NCBI GenBank assembly: GCA_017535865.1 | Contig: JAFXTM010000059.1 | Span: 1-40,335, forward strand | Source of the DNA: Oscillospiraceae bacterium | GTDB taxonomy: Bacteria; Bacillota; Clostridia; Oscillospirales; Oscillospiraceae | Direction of reading: 5' to 3' | Length of the DNA stretch: 40,335 nt | Part shown: positions 16,058 to 25,554 of the stretch, piece after piece | Layout: each line of letters starts with the position of its first letter | Position numbering within the stretch: position 1 is the stretch's first letter | The notes under the pieces: generated by a model | Database searches by the model: none | What the model saw: the letters and a program-made list of their open reading frames with translations, nothing else | Told to the model about the DNA's origin: nothing | Position numbers and translations under genes: made by a program

Positions 16058-18316
16058 GTGGCCGGTACGTCCCGTGCGGTGGCAAAAATCGCGGTTTCTG
16101 CCGCAACATACTGGATCGACCGGCCCTACGACTATCTTGTGCCGGAGGAGCTGGCGGCCAGGGCGGTGCCCGGCGTGCGCGTCTATGTGCCCTTTGCCCG
16201 CGGCAACAGGCGCTGCGAGGGGATCATCCTCGCGGTGACGGACCACAGCGACTTCGAACAGCTCAAGACCGTCCTGGCCGTCCTGGATGAGGAGCCCGTG
16301 CTGAACGCTGAGCAGATCCGGCTCGCCCTCTTCATGCGGGAGCGCTTTTTCTGCACCGTGTATGACGCGGTGAAGACGATCCTCCCGGCGGGTGTGTGGC
16401 TCCGTGAGGACGGGACGAGGCGCGTGCGTGACAAGACGGTGGAGATGGCGCGGCTGCGAATGCCCCGCGAAGAGGCGGAGGCGCTGGCGGAGGCAAAGCG
16501 CCGCCGTTCGCCGAAGCAGGCGGAGCTTCTGGAGCTTCTGTGCAGCTTCGAGGCGCTCCCGAGCCGGGATCTGCTGCACTTTACCGCGTCGACGCGGCAG
16601 TCCCTGCAGGCCCTGTGCCGTATGGATGCCGTAGAACTCTACGCGAGGGAAGTCTACCGCCGCCCCGAGACGCGTGAGGTGGAACAGCAGCCGCTCCCGG
16701 TACTCAACGAGGAGCAACTGACCGCCTTTTCGGGGCTCAATCAACTCGCCCTGGCCGACAAAGCCGGGGCCGCCTTGCTCTTTGGCGTGACCGGCAGCGG
16801 CAAGACCAGCGTATACATTCATCTGATACACGAGCAGCTCCGCCGCGGGAAGAGCGCGATCCTGCTCGTTCCCGAGATCGCGCTGACGCCGCAGATGCTG
16901 CAGACCTTCTCCTCTCACTTCGGGGACGAGGTCGCGCTTCTCCACAGCAGCCTCTCGCCCGGGGAGCGCTACGACGAATGGAAGCGCCTTGGCGGCGGCA
17001 AAGCGCATCTCGCGATCGGGACGCGCAGCGCCGTGTTCGCACCGGTGCGGGACCTGGGCCTCATCATCATGGACGAGGAACAGGAGGAAACCTACAAATC
17101 CGAGAACGCGCCGCGTTACCATGCGCGGGACGTGGCAAAGTTCCGCTGTGCCCGGGCCGGCTGCCTGCTTCTGCTCGGCTCTGCCACGCCGGACATTGCC
17201 AGCCGCTACCAGGCTGAGATCGGAAAATATGCCTACTTTTCTCTGCCCACCCGCTATAACGAGCGCGAGCTGCCCGCGGTGCGCATCGTCGATATGAAGC
17301 GGGAGCTGCGCCGAGGCAACGCAGGCAGCATCAGCTCTCTTCTGAAGGACGAACTGCAGCTCAACATCGAACGGGGAGAGCAGAGCATCCTGTTTCTCAA
17401 CCGCCGCGGCGCGCATAAGCTCGTCAGCTGCGGCGAATGCGGCTACACCTTCAAGTGCCCGCGCTGCAGCATCGCCCTGACCTATCACAGCGCGACCGGC
17501 CGGCTGATGTGCCATTACTGCGGCTTTTCCAAGCGCCTGGATGCGGCCTGCCCGGACTGCGGCGGGCAGTTCTGCTTTGTCGGCGCCGGGACGCAGCTGG
17601 TCGAGGAGGAGCTGCATACGCTCTTCGGAGATATTCCGATCATGCGGATGGACACCGACACCGTGACGCCCGCCGGCTCGCATGAGCGCCTTCTGGAGCG
17701 CTTCCGCGAAGAGAATATCCCCATTCTGGTCGGCACCCAGATGGTGACCAAGGGATTGAATTTCGAAAACGTGACGCTTGTTGGGGTCATCTCGGCGGAT
17801 CAGAGCCTGTACGCCGGGGACTACCGGGCGGGGGAGAGGACCTTTTCCCTCATCACGCAGGTTGTCGGACGCAGCGGCCGCGGGGAGAAGCCGGGCCGGG
17901 CCGTGATCCAGACCTTCACCCCCGCCAACGAGACGATCCGCCAGGCGGCGGAGCAGGATTACGAGGCTTTTTACAGGGCGGAGCTGGAGCTTCGACGCCT
18001 TCAGGAGACGCCTCCCTTCCGTGATCTGCTTGCCATTACGGCCTCCGGGCTGGACGAGGGCCAGGTCGTGCGGACCTGCCGCTACGTCAAGCAGAGGCTG
18101 CGGGAGCTCCTGGCCGACCAGCCGGGGCTCGTGCTCCTCGGACCGACGCCGCTGGCGGTGGTGCGCGTCAATCTGCGCTACCGCTATCGCGTGAATATCA
18201 GCTGCCGCAGCAATGCTTCCGTCCGTGCCGCGATCGCGCAGGTGCTGACCGAGTGCGGCACCGACAAGCGTTTCAAAGGCATATCGGTTTTCGGCGACAA
18301 CGACCCTTCGGATTGA
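16058..18316 (+). CDS. priA: Primosomal protein N' (replication restart helicase PriA)
   Basis: A 752-residue superfamily 2 DNA helicase that reloads the replication machinery at stalled forks. The N-terminal DNA-binding domain (about residues 1-105) precedes a winged-helix part and the helicase core. Walker A GVTGSGKT is at residues 243-250, and the Walker B box reads DEEQ at 339-342 rather than the more common DEEH. Between the two helicase lobes lie four CxxC-type pairs (CGECGYTFKCPRC, CHYCG, CPDCG) that bind two zinc ions. Motifs V and VI are visible as GTQMVTKGLNFENV and QVVGRSGRGEKPG. I take GTG 16058 as the start, after AAAGGCG. It follows rpoZ after nine bases. Confidence 0.93.
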   Translation: MAGTSRAVAKIAVSAATYWIDRPYDYLVPEELAARAVPGVRVYVPFARGNRRCEGIILAVTDHSDFEQLKTVLAVLDEEPVLNAEQIRLALFMRERFFCTVYDAVKTILPAGVWLREDGTRRVRDKTVEMARLRMPREEAEALAEAKRRRSPKQAELLELLCSFEALPSRDLLHFTASTRQSLQALCRMDAVELYAREVYRRPETREVEQQPLPVLNEEQLTAFSGLNQLALADKAGAALLFGVTGSGKTSVYIHLIHEQLRRGKSAILLVPEIALTPQMLQTFSSHFGDEVALLHSSLSPGERYDEWKRLGGGKAHLAIGTRSAVFAPVRDLGLIIMDEEQEETYKSENAPRYHARDVAKFRCARAGCLLLLGSATPDIASRYQAEIGKYAYFSLPTRYNERELPAVRIVDMKRELRRGNAGSISSLLKDELQLNIERGEQSILFLNRRGAHKLVSCGECGYTFKCPRCSIALTYHSATGRLMCHYCGFSKRLDAACPDCGGQFCFVGAGTQLVEEELHTLFGDIPIMRMDTDTVTPAGSHERLLERFREENIPILVGTQMVTKGLNFENVTLVGVISADQSLYAGDYRAGERTFSLITQVVGRSGRGEKPGRAVIQTFTPANETIRQAAEQDYEAFYRAELELRRLQETPPFRDLLAITASGLDEGQVVRTCRYVKQRLRELLADQPGLVLLGPTPLAVVRVNLRYRYRVNISCRSNASVRAAIAQVLTECGTDKRFKGISVFGDNDPSD

Positions 18317-18341
18317 GAATAATGAAAAGTGGAGATAGATT

Positions 18342-18839
18342 ATGGCACTTCGGAACATTTTGACCAAGGAACAGCCGGGACTGTATAAACACTGCCGCCC
18401 GGTGACGGATTTCAACCCGCGGCTGCATCAGCTGCTGGACGATATGCGCGAGACCCTGATGGCTGCCAACGGCGTGGGGCTTGCCGCCCCGCAGGTCGGC
18501 GTACTGCGCCGTGCCGTGCTTGTGCTCGAGACCAATGTCCCTGAGGGAGAGAGCGAGCGGCTGATCGAGCTCATCAACCCGGAGATCCTGGAGAGCTCCG
18601 GCGAGCAGGACGGTCCGGAGGGCTGCCTGAGCGTCCCTGGCGAATACGGGCTCGTCAAGCGCCCGATGCATGTGAAGGTCCGGGCTCAGGACCGCAACGG
18701 CGAATGGTTCGAGGCGGAGGGCGACGGGCTCACGGCGCGCTGCTTCTGCCATGAGATCGACCACCTCGAAGGGGTCGTGTTCACCTCCCGCGCTGAGCGC
18801 ATGCTCAGCGAAGAAGAACTGGAGAGCGGCGAGTACTGA
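18342..18839 (+). CDS. def: Peptide deformylase
   Basis: A 165-residue metalloprotease that removes the formyl group from the starting methionine of new proteins. All three family motifs are present: GVGLAAPQ (residues 44-51), EGCLS (93-97) with the metal-binding Cys95, and HEIDH (137-141) with the two metal-binding histidines and the catalytic glutamate. It is the short, type 1-like form. fmt, which adds the formyl group, starts one base after its stop, as in most bacteria. Confidence 0.96.
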   Translation: MALRNILTKEQPGLYKHCRPVTDFNPRLHQLLDDMRETLMAANGVGLAAPQVGVLRRAVLVLETNVPEGESERLIELINPEILESSGEQDGPEGCLSVPGEYGLVKRPMHVKVRAQDRNGEWFEAEGDGLTARCFCHEIDHLEGVVFTSRAERMLSEEELESGEY

Positions 18840-18840
18840 G

Positions 18841-19761
18841 ATGAGGATCGTATTTATGGGGACGCCGGATTTCGCGGCTGCCTCTCTGGAAAAACTGCTA
18901 GCGGAGCGCTTTGACGTGGTCGGCGTCTTCACGCAGCCGGACAAGCCGAAGGGCCGCGGCATGGAACTCGCCTTTTCCCCGGTAAAGGAGCTCGCGCTGG
19001 CCGCGGGGATCCCGGTCTTTCAGCCGGAAAAAATGCGCGACGGTACCGCGCTGCGGGATATCCGCGCGCTGGAGCCGGACATTCTGGTCGTCGTGGCCTA
19101 TGGGCGTATCCTGCCGGATGAGATCCTGGCGGTTCCGCCGCTGGGCGCGGTCAACGTCCACGGCTCGCTGCTGCCAAAATACCGCGGCGCCGCGCCGATC
19201 CAGTGGGCGGTGCTGAACGGGGACGAGGTCACGGGCGTGAGCACGATGTACCTCGCGAGCGAGATGGACAGCGGGGACATCATCTACACGGAGAAGACCG
19301 CGATCGGCGAGAAGGAGACCTCGGGCGAGCTCTTTGATCGCCTGAAGCTCATGGGGGCGGAGCTGCTTGTCCGCACGCTGCGGGACATCGAGACCGGTAC
19401 GGCGCCGCGCCGCGCGCAGGATCACAGCCGGGCGAGCTATGTGCGCATGCTGGACAAATCTCTTTGCCCGATCGACTGGAACCGCAGCCCCCGCGCGGTG
19501 CTGAAATGGATCTATGGCCTGCAGCCATGGCCGGTCGCGACCATGGAGCTGGAGGGAAAAAGCTGCCGCGTTTTCGGCGCTGAATATTCGGCCAACCGGA
19601 CCGACAAGGCGCCCGGCTCGGTTGTCAGCGCCGGGGAGCAGGGGATCGAGATCGCCTGTGCCGGCGGCGAGACGCTGTATATCACCGAGCTGCAGCTGCC
19701 GGGAAAAAAACGCATGCGTGCGGCAGACTTCCTTCGCGGCCATCCGCTCCGCGTGGACTGA
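18841..19761 (+). CDS. fmt: Methionyl-tRNA formyltransferase
   Basis: A 306-residue enzyme that formylates Met-tRNA(fMet) using 10-formyltetrahydrofolate. The N-terminal formyltransferase domain begins MRIVFMGTPDFA and has the catalytic signature NVHGSLLPKYRGAAPIQWA (Asn, His) with the following Asp in SEMDSGDI. A C-terminal OB-like domain starts near residue 205. ATG 18841 lies directly behind the def stop codon; a longer frame starting inside def is rejected because the family begins exactly at this methionine. Confidence 0.96.
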   Translation: MRIVFMGTPDFAAASLEKLLAERFDVVGVFTQPDKPKGRGMELAFSPVKELALAAGIPVFQPEKMRDGTALRDIRALEPDILVVVAYGRILPDEILAVPPLGAVNVHGSLLPKYRGAAPIQWAVLNGDEVTGVSTMYLASEMDSGDIIYTEKTAIGEKETSGELFDRLKLMGAELLVRTLRDIETGTAPRRAQDHSRASYVRMLDKSLCPIDWNRSPRAVLKWIYGLQPWPVATMELEGKSCRVFGAEYSANRTDKAPGSVVSAGEQGIEIACAGGETLYITELQLPGKKRMRAADFLRGHPLRVD

Positions 19762-19762
19762 G

Positions 19763-21085
19763 ATGGAGAACGCTGCGAGAAGAGCGGCGCTGGAGGCGCT
19801 TGAGCGCTGTCGGCGCGAGGGCGCCTGGTCCGCCGCCTGCCTGGACGCGGTTCAGAAAAAGTATGCGCTGGAGCGGCGCGACGCCGCGCTCACCGCGCGG
19901 CTCTGCCTGGGCGTCCTGCAAAACAGCGCCTACTGCGACTACTATATCGGCCTGTACAGCGCACGCCGTACGGACAGCCTGCAGCCGCGTCTGCTGGATG
20001 TTCTGCGTCTCGGCACCTATCAGCTCCTGTTTCTGGACAAGATCCCTGCCCGCGCCGCGGTGAACGAATGCGTCGCGCTCTGCCGAAGCGCCGGCATGGA
20101 GCGCGCGTCCGGTCTTGTGAACGCCGTGCTGCGCCGCATCGCGGAGAACCGGGAGCAGCTTCCGGAGATCCCCGGAGAGGGGACGGCCGACTGGCTCAGC
20201 CGCCGGTACAGCCATCCGCTCTGGCTCGTGGAGCGCCTGCTGCGCGAGCACGAGTATGCCTTTACGGAGGCTTTTCTCAAGGCCAACAACGAGGTGCCCG
20301 GCCTGACGATCCAGGTGAACACCCGGAAGGTCCCGGCAGAGGACTATGAACGTGCGCTCAGCCGTGCGCGGATCGCCTTTCGGGAATGGCCGGAGCTTCC
20401 GGGCTGCCTGGAACTCGAGGGCGGGGCGGTGACCGCTTTGCCCGGTTACGAAGAAGGGCTCTTCTATGTCCAGGATCGGGCGGCGCGCTGCGCTGTCGAA
20501 GCGGCGGGAGCGGCCAGCGGGATGCGTGTACTCGACGCCTGCGCCGCGCCGGGCGGAAAGAGCTTCGCGGCGGCGATCGCGATGGGGGACGAGGGGAGCA
20601 TCCTCTCCTGCGACATCCATGAAAAGAAGCTGCGCCTGATCGAAAGCGGGGCAGAGCGTTTGGGGCTTCGCAGCATCCGGACGCAGGCATGCGACGCGCG
20701 CGAGGTGCTCCCGGCCTCTCATAAGGCCTTCGATCTGGTGATCGCAGATGTGCCCTGCTCGGGGCTCGGTGTGATCCGCAAACGCCCGGAGATCAGGGAA
20801 AAGAAGGAGAGCGAGATCGCCGGTTTGCCCGCGGTCCAGAGCGAGATCCTGCAGGCCCTGAGCGCCTGCGTGAAACGCGGCGGGACGCTGCTCTATTCCA
20901 CCTGCACGGTTCTGCAGGCGGAAAACGCGGAGATCATAGAGGACTTTCTGAGCCGCAATCCGGATTTTGCACCGGAGGATTTCCGGATCGGTCCGGTCCG
21001 CTCACAGGGCGGATGCTATACCTTCTGGCCCCATATCGACGGGACCGACGGCTTCTTTGCCGCCAAGCTGAAGAGAAAAGAGTGA
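19763..21085 (+). CDS. rsmB: 16S rRNA (cytosine-967-C5)-methyltransferase RsmB
   Basis: A 440-residue methyltransferase. Residues about 1-140 form an NusB-like RNA-binding domain. The SAM-dependent domain follows, with motif I DACAAPGGKS, the first conserved cysteine in DVPCSGLG and the catalytic cysteine in LYSTCTV. The C-terminus, GCYTFWPHIDGTDGFFAAKL, is typical of the family. The start at 19763 follows the fmt stop by one base. The order fmt-rsmB-rlmN is that of Bacillus. Confidence 0.94.
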   Translation: MENAARRAALEALERCRREGAWSAACLDAVQKKYALERRDAALTARLCLGVLQNSAYCDYYIGLYSARRTDSLQPRLLDVLRLGTYQLLFLDKIPARAAVNECVALCRSAGMERASGLVNAVLRRIAENREQLPEIPGEGTADWLSRRYSHPLWLVERLLREHEYAFTEAFLKANNEVPGLTIQVNTRKVPAEDYERALSRARIAFREWPELPGCLELEGGAVTALPGYEEGLFYVQDRAARCAVEAAGAASGMRVLDACAAPGGKSFAAAIAMGDEGSILSCDIHEKKLRLIESGAERLGLRSIRTQACDAREVLPASHKAFDLVIADVPCSGLGVIRKRPEIREKKESEIAGLPAVQSEILQALSACVKRGGTLLYSTCTVLQAENAEIIEDFLSRNPDFAPEDFRIGPVRSQGGCYTFWPHIDGTDGFFAAKLKRKE

Positions 21086-21088
21086 GCC

Positions 21089-22129
21089 ATGGAAAAAGAC
21101 ATCCTCTCCATGCTGCCCGAGGAGATCGAGGCGGAGCTTCAAAGCCTGGGCGAGCCGAAATACCGCGCCGGGCAGATCTTCGACTGGCTGAGCCGCGGCG
21201 TTCGGGACTATGAGGAAATGACGAATCTCCCGAAAGCCCTGCGCGATAAGCTGAGGGCGGCCTTTCCACTCTACCGGCCGACCGTGCTCAGCAAACAGAT
21301 CTCGCAGATCGACGGGACGATCAAGTACCTCTGGGAGCTCTCCGACGGCAACGCCGTCGAGACGGTCGTGATGAGCTATAAGCACGGCAACACGGTCTGT
21401 GTCTCCTGTCAGGTCGGCTGCCGACAGGGCTGCGCCTTCTGCGCCTCGACCATCGGCGGACTGGTGCGCTCTCTCCGCGCCTCGGAGATCCTGGACGAGG
21501 TGCTTTTTTCCCAGCTCGATTCCGGCAAGCCAATCTCCAACATCGTGCTGATGGGCATCGGGGAGCCGCTGGACAATTTTGATAACGTCATGCGCTTCCT
21601 TGAGCTGGTCAACCATTCCAAGGGCATGAACATCGGCATGCGGCACATCTCGCTCTCGACCTGCGGGCTGATCGAGCGTTTCGATGAGCTGGCTGCCCGC
21701 GATCTGCAGCTCACGCTCTCCGTCTCCCTGCACGCGCCGGACGACGAGACCCGTTCCCGCCTGATGCCTGCCAACCGCGGGCGCGGCGTCGACGCGCTGA
21801 TGGAGGCCTGTGCGCGCTATTATAAGAAGACGGGACGGCGCATCTCCTTTGAGTACGCGATGATCGACGGCGTGAACGACACCGAGCGGCACGCCCGCCT
21901 TCTGGCAAAACGCGCAAAGGCGGTCGCTGCCCACGTGAATCTGATCCCGCTGAACCACGTGGAGGAACGGGAATTCCGACCCACGACTGCGGGACACATG
22001 AAGGCGTTTATCAAGATACTCGAGGACGAGGGCGTGAACGTGACGGTCCGCCGCCGCTTGGGCAGCGATGTGGATGCCTCCTGCGGGCAGCTGCGCAGGA
22101 AAATGCAGAAAACCGGGACAGCTTCGTGA
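21089..22129 (+). CDS. rlmN: Dual-specificity RNA methyltransferase RlmN
   Basis: A 346-residue radical-SAM enzyme that methylates C2 of A2503 in 23S rRNA (and A37 of some tRNAs). The 4Fe-4S cluster motif C-x3-C-x2-C is at Cys111, Cys115 and Cys118 (GCRQGCAFCAS). Other family signs are GIGEPLDNFDNV, the RHISLSTCGL block and a late DASCGQLR motif whose cysteine takes part in catalysis. The start at 21089 follows rsmB by three bases. Length is normal. Confidence 0.95.
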   Translation: MEKDILSMLPEEIEAELQSLGEPKYRAGQIFDWLSRGVRDYEEMTNLPKALRDKLRAAFPLYRPTVLSKQISQIDGTIKYLWELSDGNAVETVVMSYKHGNTVCVSCQVGCRQGCAFCASTIGGLVRSLRASEILDEVLFSQLDSGKPISNIVLMGIGEPLDNFDNVMRFLELVNHSKGMNIGMRHISLSTCGLIERFDELAARDLQLTLSVSLHAPDDETRSRLMPANRGRGVDALMEACARYYKKTGRRISFEYAMIDGVNDTERHARLLAKRAKAVAAHVNLIPLNHVEEREFRPTTAGHMKAFIKILEDEGVNVTVRRRLGSDVDASCGQLRRKMQKTGTAS

Positions 22130-22150
22130 GAAAAGGGACATGGGCAGAAA

Positions 22151-22891
22151 ATGAAGAGCTTTGGACTGACAGACAAAGGCGCGGTTCGCCGCGATAATCA
22201 GGACAGCTTTATTCTGGAGAAATGCCGGAATAATCTGATCGTCGCGCTCTGCGACGGTATGGGCGGCGCAAAGGCGGGAGGGCTGGCGAGCCAGCTTTCG
22301 AACAAGGCCTTTGTTGCCTATATCTACGCGAAGCTGACCGCGCGGAGCACGCGGATGACACAGTACCGTGAGATCCTGCAGGCGGCCTGTGCCGAGGCCA
22401 ACGGTGTCGCCTTCGAGTATTCGCACTTCAGCGAGGAATTCAGCGGCATGGGCACGACGATCGTCGGCGGTGTGATAAAATCAAACGGCAAAGGGTATAT
22501 TATCAATGTCGGCGACAGCCGCGCCTATCTGATCAGCCGCCGGGGCGTGTCGATCCGCCAGATCACGCGGGACCACTCCCTGGTGGAGGAGCTGCTGGAG
22601 TACGGCGCGATCACGAAGGAGCAGGCGCTGACCCATCCGCAGCGCAACGTCATCACGCGTGCGCTCGGTTCCGAGTCCGTCGTGGAATCGGACTATTATG
22701 AGTTTGAGCTTCAGCTCGGCGACGTTCTTCTGCTGTGCTCGGACGGCCTTTCCAATATCATCAGCGATGAGGAGATGTGCCGCTGTGCCGCGGAACGACC
22801 GGATCCGGAGCAGCTCTGCCGCGCACTGATGCACGCCGCGCTCGAGCGCGGGGCGCGCGACAACGTGACGGTCGTGGCCGTCACCCGCTGA
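22151..22891 (+). CDS. prpC: PP2C-type serine/threonine phosphatase PrpC/Stp
   Basis: A 246-residue metal-dependent phosphatase that reverses phosphorylation by the PASTA kinase encoded next to it. The metal-binding motifs are TDKGAVRRDNQDS near the N-terminus, CDGMGGAKAG (about residues 35-44), SRAYLI, CSDGLSN and ARDNVTVVAV at the C-terminus. The kinase gene starts 20 bases downstream behind a strong GGGAGGAG, so the pair should be made together. Confidence 0.95.
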   Translation: MKSFGLTDKGAVRRDNQDSFILEKCRNNLIVALCDGMGGAKAGGLASQLSNKAFVAYIYAKLTARSTRMTQYREILQAACAEANGVAFEYSHFSEEFSGMGTTIVGGVIKSNGKGYIINVGDSRAYLISRRGVSIRQITRDHSLVEELLEYGAITKEQALTHPQRNVITRALGSESVVESDYYEFELQLGDVLLLCSDGLSNIISDEEMCRCAAERPDPEQLCRALMHAALERGARDNVTVVAVTR

Positions 22892-22911
22892 AAACAGCGG
22901 GAGGAGTTACG

Positions 22912-24603
22912 ATGAACGAAAACGATAAGTATATCGGACAGGTCCTGGATAAGCGCTATGAGATCCTGGAGCTCATCGGCGAGGGCGGCATGGCGCTTGT
23001 CTACAAGGCGCGCGACACGCGGCTTGATCGTCTTGTAGCCGTCAAGATCATGCGCGAGGAGATGGCGGCGGACGAGGAGGTCCGGCGCCGCTTCGTCGCG
23101 GAGTCGCATGCGGTCGCCATGCTCTCCAATCCCAACATCGTCGCGATCTATGACGTGAGCCACAGCGACGCTATGGAGTACATAGTGATGGAGCTGGTGG
23201 ACGGGATAACGCTGAAACAGTATATGGAAAAGAAGGGCGCGCTGCCCTGGCGGGAGACGCTTCATTTCTCCAAGCAGATCGCCCGCGCGCTCGGGCACGC
23301 GCACCAGCGCGGCATCATTCACCGCGACATCAAGCCGCAGAACATCATGCTCCTGCGCGACGGCACCATAAAGGTGGCCGATTTCGGCATTGCGGCCCTG
23401 GAGAACGAGATCTATGTGAACGACGGGCAGGCGGTCGGCTCGATCCACTATATCGCGCCTGAGCAGGCGCGTGGGGAGTATCCCGACGCGCGCAGCGACA
23501 TCTACTCGCTCGGCGTCGTGATGTACGAGATGCTGACGGGGGAGCGCCCCTATACCGGCACGAGCATCGGCGAGATCGCCATCAAGCACATGAATGCCGA
23601 GCCGGTCATGCCGCGCGAGAAGAACCCGGAGATCCCGGAGGAGCTTGAAAAGATCACGATGAAGGCGATGAACGCCAACATGGCGGAGCGCTATCAGTCG
23701 ACCGACGAGCTTCTGAGCGATCTGGACGAATTTACCCAGAATCAGCTGCGCGGCGCCGTGCCGGAGCCGGAAGAGGAGACGCCTCTGGAAGACCCGAGTG
23801 TCGTCCCTGTCCGCTCTGTGAGCGAGCTCTCGCGCGAGCAGTATAAACGCCGTCGCCGCCGTGCCGGGCGAGTCAGCTTCCTTGCGGGCAGCTTTGGCGT
23901 CCTGCTCGCATCCGTAGGTTTATTTGTCTTTCTCTGGAACTTCTGGCTCAACGATATCTTCTCACCGGCAGAGCGCATCAGTCTCCCCAATTTTGTCGGC
24001 GCCAGCTACGACGCGCTGACCGGCGATACGGCGCTGAATGCTCTCTATAACTTTGAAGTGATCTTCGTCGTCAACACCGACACGGCGCCCGGTCTGGTCC
24101 TGTCGCAGTCACCGGCGGCCGGACGCAGCATGATGGTCACGCCGGAGGGCATCGACGTCGAGATCATGGTCAGCACCGGCAATACGCAGAACACCGTCCC
24201 GGACGTGGTGAATATGGACTACCGCACGGCCAGCGCGGTCCTGCGTCAGGCGGGCTTTTATGTGGAGATCATGAACACGGTGTCCGACAGCTATCTGCGC
24301 GACAGCGTCGTGCGCGTGGAGCCCGAACCCGGGACGGAACTGGGGACTGGCTCGACCGTTACGCTTCTGGTGAGCAGCGGCACGCAGATCTCAAATGTGG
24401 TCATGCCCAACCTCATCGGCCTGTCAGAGAATGCGGCGATCGTGCAGATGGAGAACAACCGTCTCAGCTACGGCGGCTCGGAATACGCGCCCAGCGATCT
24501 TGCGGCGGGCACGGTGATCGGGCAGAGCCGGGAGGCTTTTTCCGAGGTGGAGGAACACAGCAAGATCACGCTGCGCGTCTCCACGGGACCGGTGCTGGGA
24601 TGA
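22912..24603 (+). CDS. prkC: PASTA-domain serine/threonine protein kinase PrkC/Stk
   Basis: A 563-residue transmembrane kinase that senses muropeptides and phosphorylates division and wall targets. The glycine loop GEGGMALV is at residues 23-30, the ATP lysine at 45, HRDIKPQN begins at 137, DFG is at 157-159 and APE at 182-184. A basic stretch (KRRRRR, 312-317) precedes one membrane helix (about 321-343). Three extracellular PASTA domains follow (about 355-423, 428-490 and 496-559), each ending with a V-S-T/S-G type strand. ATG 22912 with GGGAGGAG upstream is chosen over longer frames inside prpC. Confidence 0.96.
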   Translation: MNENDKYIGQVLDKRYEILELIGEGGMALVYKARDTRLDRLVAVKIMREEMAADEEVRRRFVAESHAVAMLSNPNIVAIYDVSHSDAMEYIVMELVDGITLKQYMEKKGALPWRETLHFSKQIARALGHAHQRGIIHRDIKPQNIMLLRDGTIKVADFGIAALENEIYVNDGQAVGSIHYIAPEQARGEYPDARSDIYSLGVVMYEMLTGERPYTGTSIGEIAIKHMNAEPVMPREKNPEIPEELEKITMKAMNANMAERYQSTDELLSDLDEFTQNQLRGAVPEPEEETPLEDPSVVPVRSVSELSREQYKRRRRRAGRVSFLAGSFGVLLASVGLFVFLWNFWLNDIFSPAERISLPNFVGASYDALTGDTALNALYNFEVIFVVNTDTAPGLVLSQSPAAGRSMMVTPEGIDVEIMVSTGNTQNTVPDVVNMDYRTASAVLRQAGFYVEIMNTVSDSYLRDSVVRVEPEPGTELGTGSTVTLLVSSGTQISNVVMPNLIGLSENAAIVQMENNRLSYGGSEYAPSDLAAGTVIGQSREAFSEVEEHSKITLRVSTGPVLG

Positions 24604-25487
24604 CGGAGGGCGTCATCATTAAAGCCCTGAGCGGCTTCTACTATGTCAAGACGGCGGATGGCCTGCTGGAGTGCAAGGCACGCGGTCGCTTTCGCCTGGA
24701 CGGGACCTCCCCGCTGGTCGGGGATCGCGTGCGCTGCAGCCTGGACGCGCAGGGCCGCGGTCGGATCGACCTGGTCGAGGAGCGCCGGAACTGGTTTGTC
24801 CGCCCGCCCGTCGCCAACATCGACGCACTGGTCTTCGTTGCCGCCAACAGCAATCCCGTGACCGATCCCTTCCTGATCGACCGGGTCTCCGTGATCGCGG
24901 CGGACGCGGGCTGCGAGCTGATCGTCTGCCTGAACAAAACGGATCTGAACGCGGGGGAAGAGCTCTGCCGCATCTTTTCCGGCGCGGGCTTCCCGGTCAT
25001 CCGCACCAGCGCCGAGACCGGCGAGGGGATCGAAGAGCTTCGGGCTGCCCTGCGCGGGAAGATCGGCGCCTTTACCGGCAACTCCGGCGTAGGCAAGTCG
25101 AGCCTCCTCAACCGTCTCCTCCCGGGCCTGAGCGTTCCGACGGCGGAGGTCAGCGAGAAACTTGGCCGCGGCAGGCATACTACGCGGCACGTCGAACTCT
25201 TCCGGCTGGAGGAGGGGAGCTATGTGGCTGACACGCCGGGCTTCGCCTCCTTTGAGATCGAGATGATGAAACACATCCCCAAGGAGGAGCTGGCCCATTG
25301 CTTTCCGGACTTCGCGCCCTACATAGGCCGCTGCCGTTTTCTGGACTGCACGCACCGGCGGGAACCGGGCTGCGCCGTCTCGCAGGCGGTTGATGAGGGC
25401 GCCGTTTCGCAGAGCCGCTACGCCTCTTATCTGCGTCTCTATGAGCTGAGCGCGCAGCACAGGGATTGGGAATACAAGGAAAAATAG
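24600..25487 (+). CDS. rsgA: Ribosome small subunit GTPase RsgA
   Basis: A 295-residue circularly permuted GTPase that helps mature the 30S subunit. An OB-fold lies at the N-terminus (about residues 1-65). The G domain shows the permuted order: NKTD (112-115) comes before the P-loop GNSGVGKSS (160-168) and DTPG (211-214). The C-terminal zinc-binding part contains the C...C-x-H...C pattern in GRCRFLDCTHRREPGC. ATG overlaps the prkC stop (ATGA). The usual downstream gene rpe is absent; a terminator-like structure follows instead. Confidence 0.95.
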   Translation: MTEGVIIKALSGFYYVKTADGLLECKARGRFRLDGTSPLVGDRVRCSLDAQGRGRIDLVEERRNWFVRPPVANIDALVFVAANSNPVTDPFLIDRVSVIAADAGCELIVCLNKTDLNAGEELCRIFSGAGFPVIRTSAETGEGIEELRAALRGKIGAFTGNSGVGKSSLLNRLLPGLSVPTAEVSEKLGRGRHTTRHVELFRLEEGSYVADTPGFASFEIEMMKHIPKEELAHCFPDFAPYIGRCRFLDCTHRREPGCAVSQAVDEGAVSQSRYASYLRLYELSAQHRDWEYKEK

Positions 25488-25500
25488 TGTCCCTTCGGGA

Positions 25501-25554
25501 CGCCTCCAGCATAGACTGTCGTAAGAGCGACTGACTGTGGGGGAGGCGTTTTTT
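25501..25554 (+). terminator. Terminator-like three-tier hairpin that also contains the SD of a small gene
   Basis: CGCCTCC (25501-25507) pairs with GGAGGCG (25542-25548), followed by TTTTTT (25549-25554). Inner stems CATAG/CTGTG (25510-25514 with 25535-25539, one G-U) and GTCG/CGAC (25518-25521 with 25528-25531) extend it. A smaller hairpin GTCCC-TTC-GGGAC sits just before it. It should end the long upstream operon, yet its 3' arm GGGGGAGG is also an ideal SD for the ATG at 25555. Confidence 0.75.

Noticed and set aside
15755-18415. An 886-codon minus-strand frame opposite priA
   Set aside because: Shadow of the priA, rpoZ and gmk coding strand; no domain, SD or promoter, and the plus-strand genes are certain.
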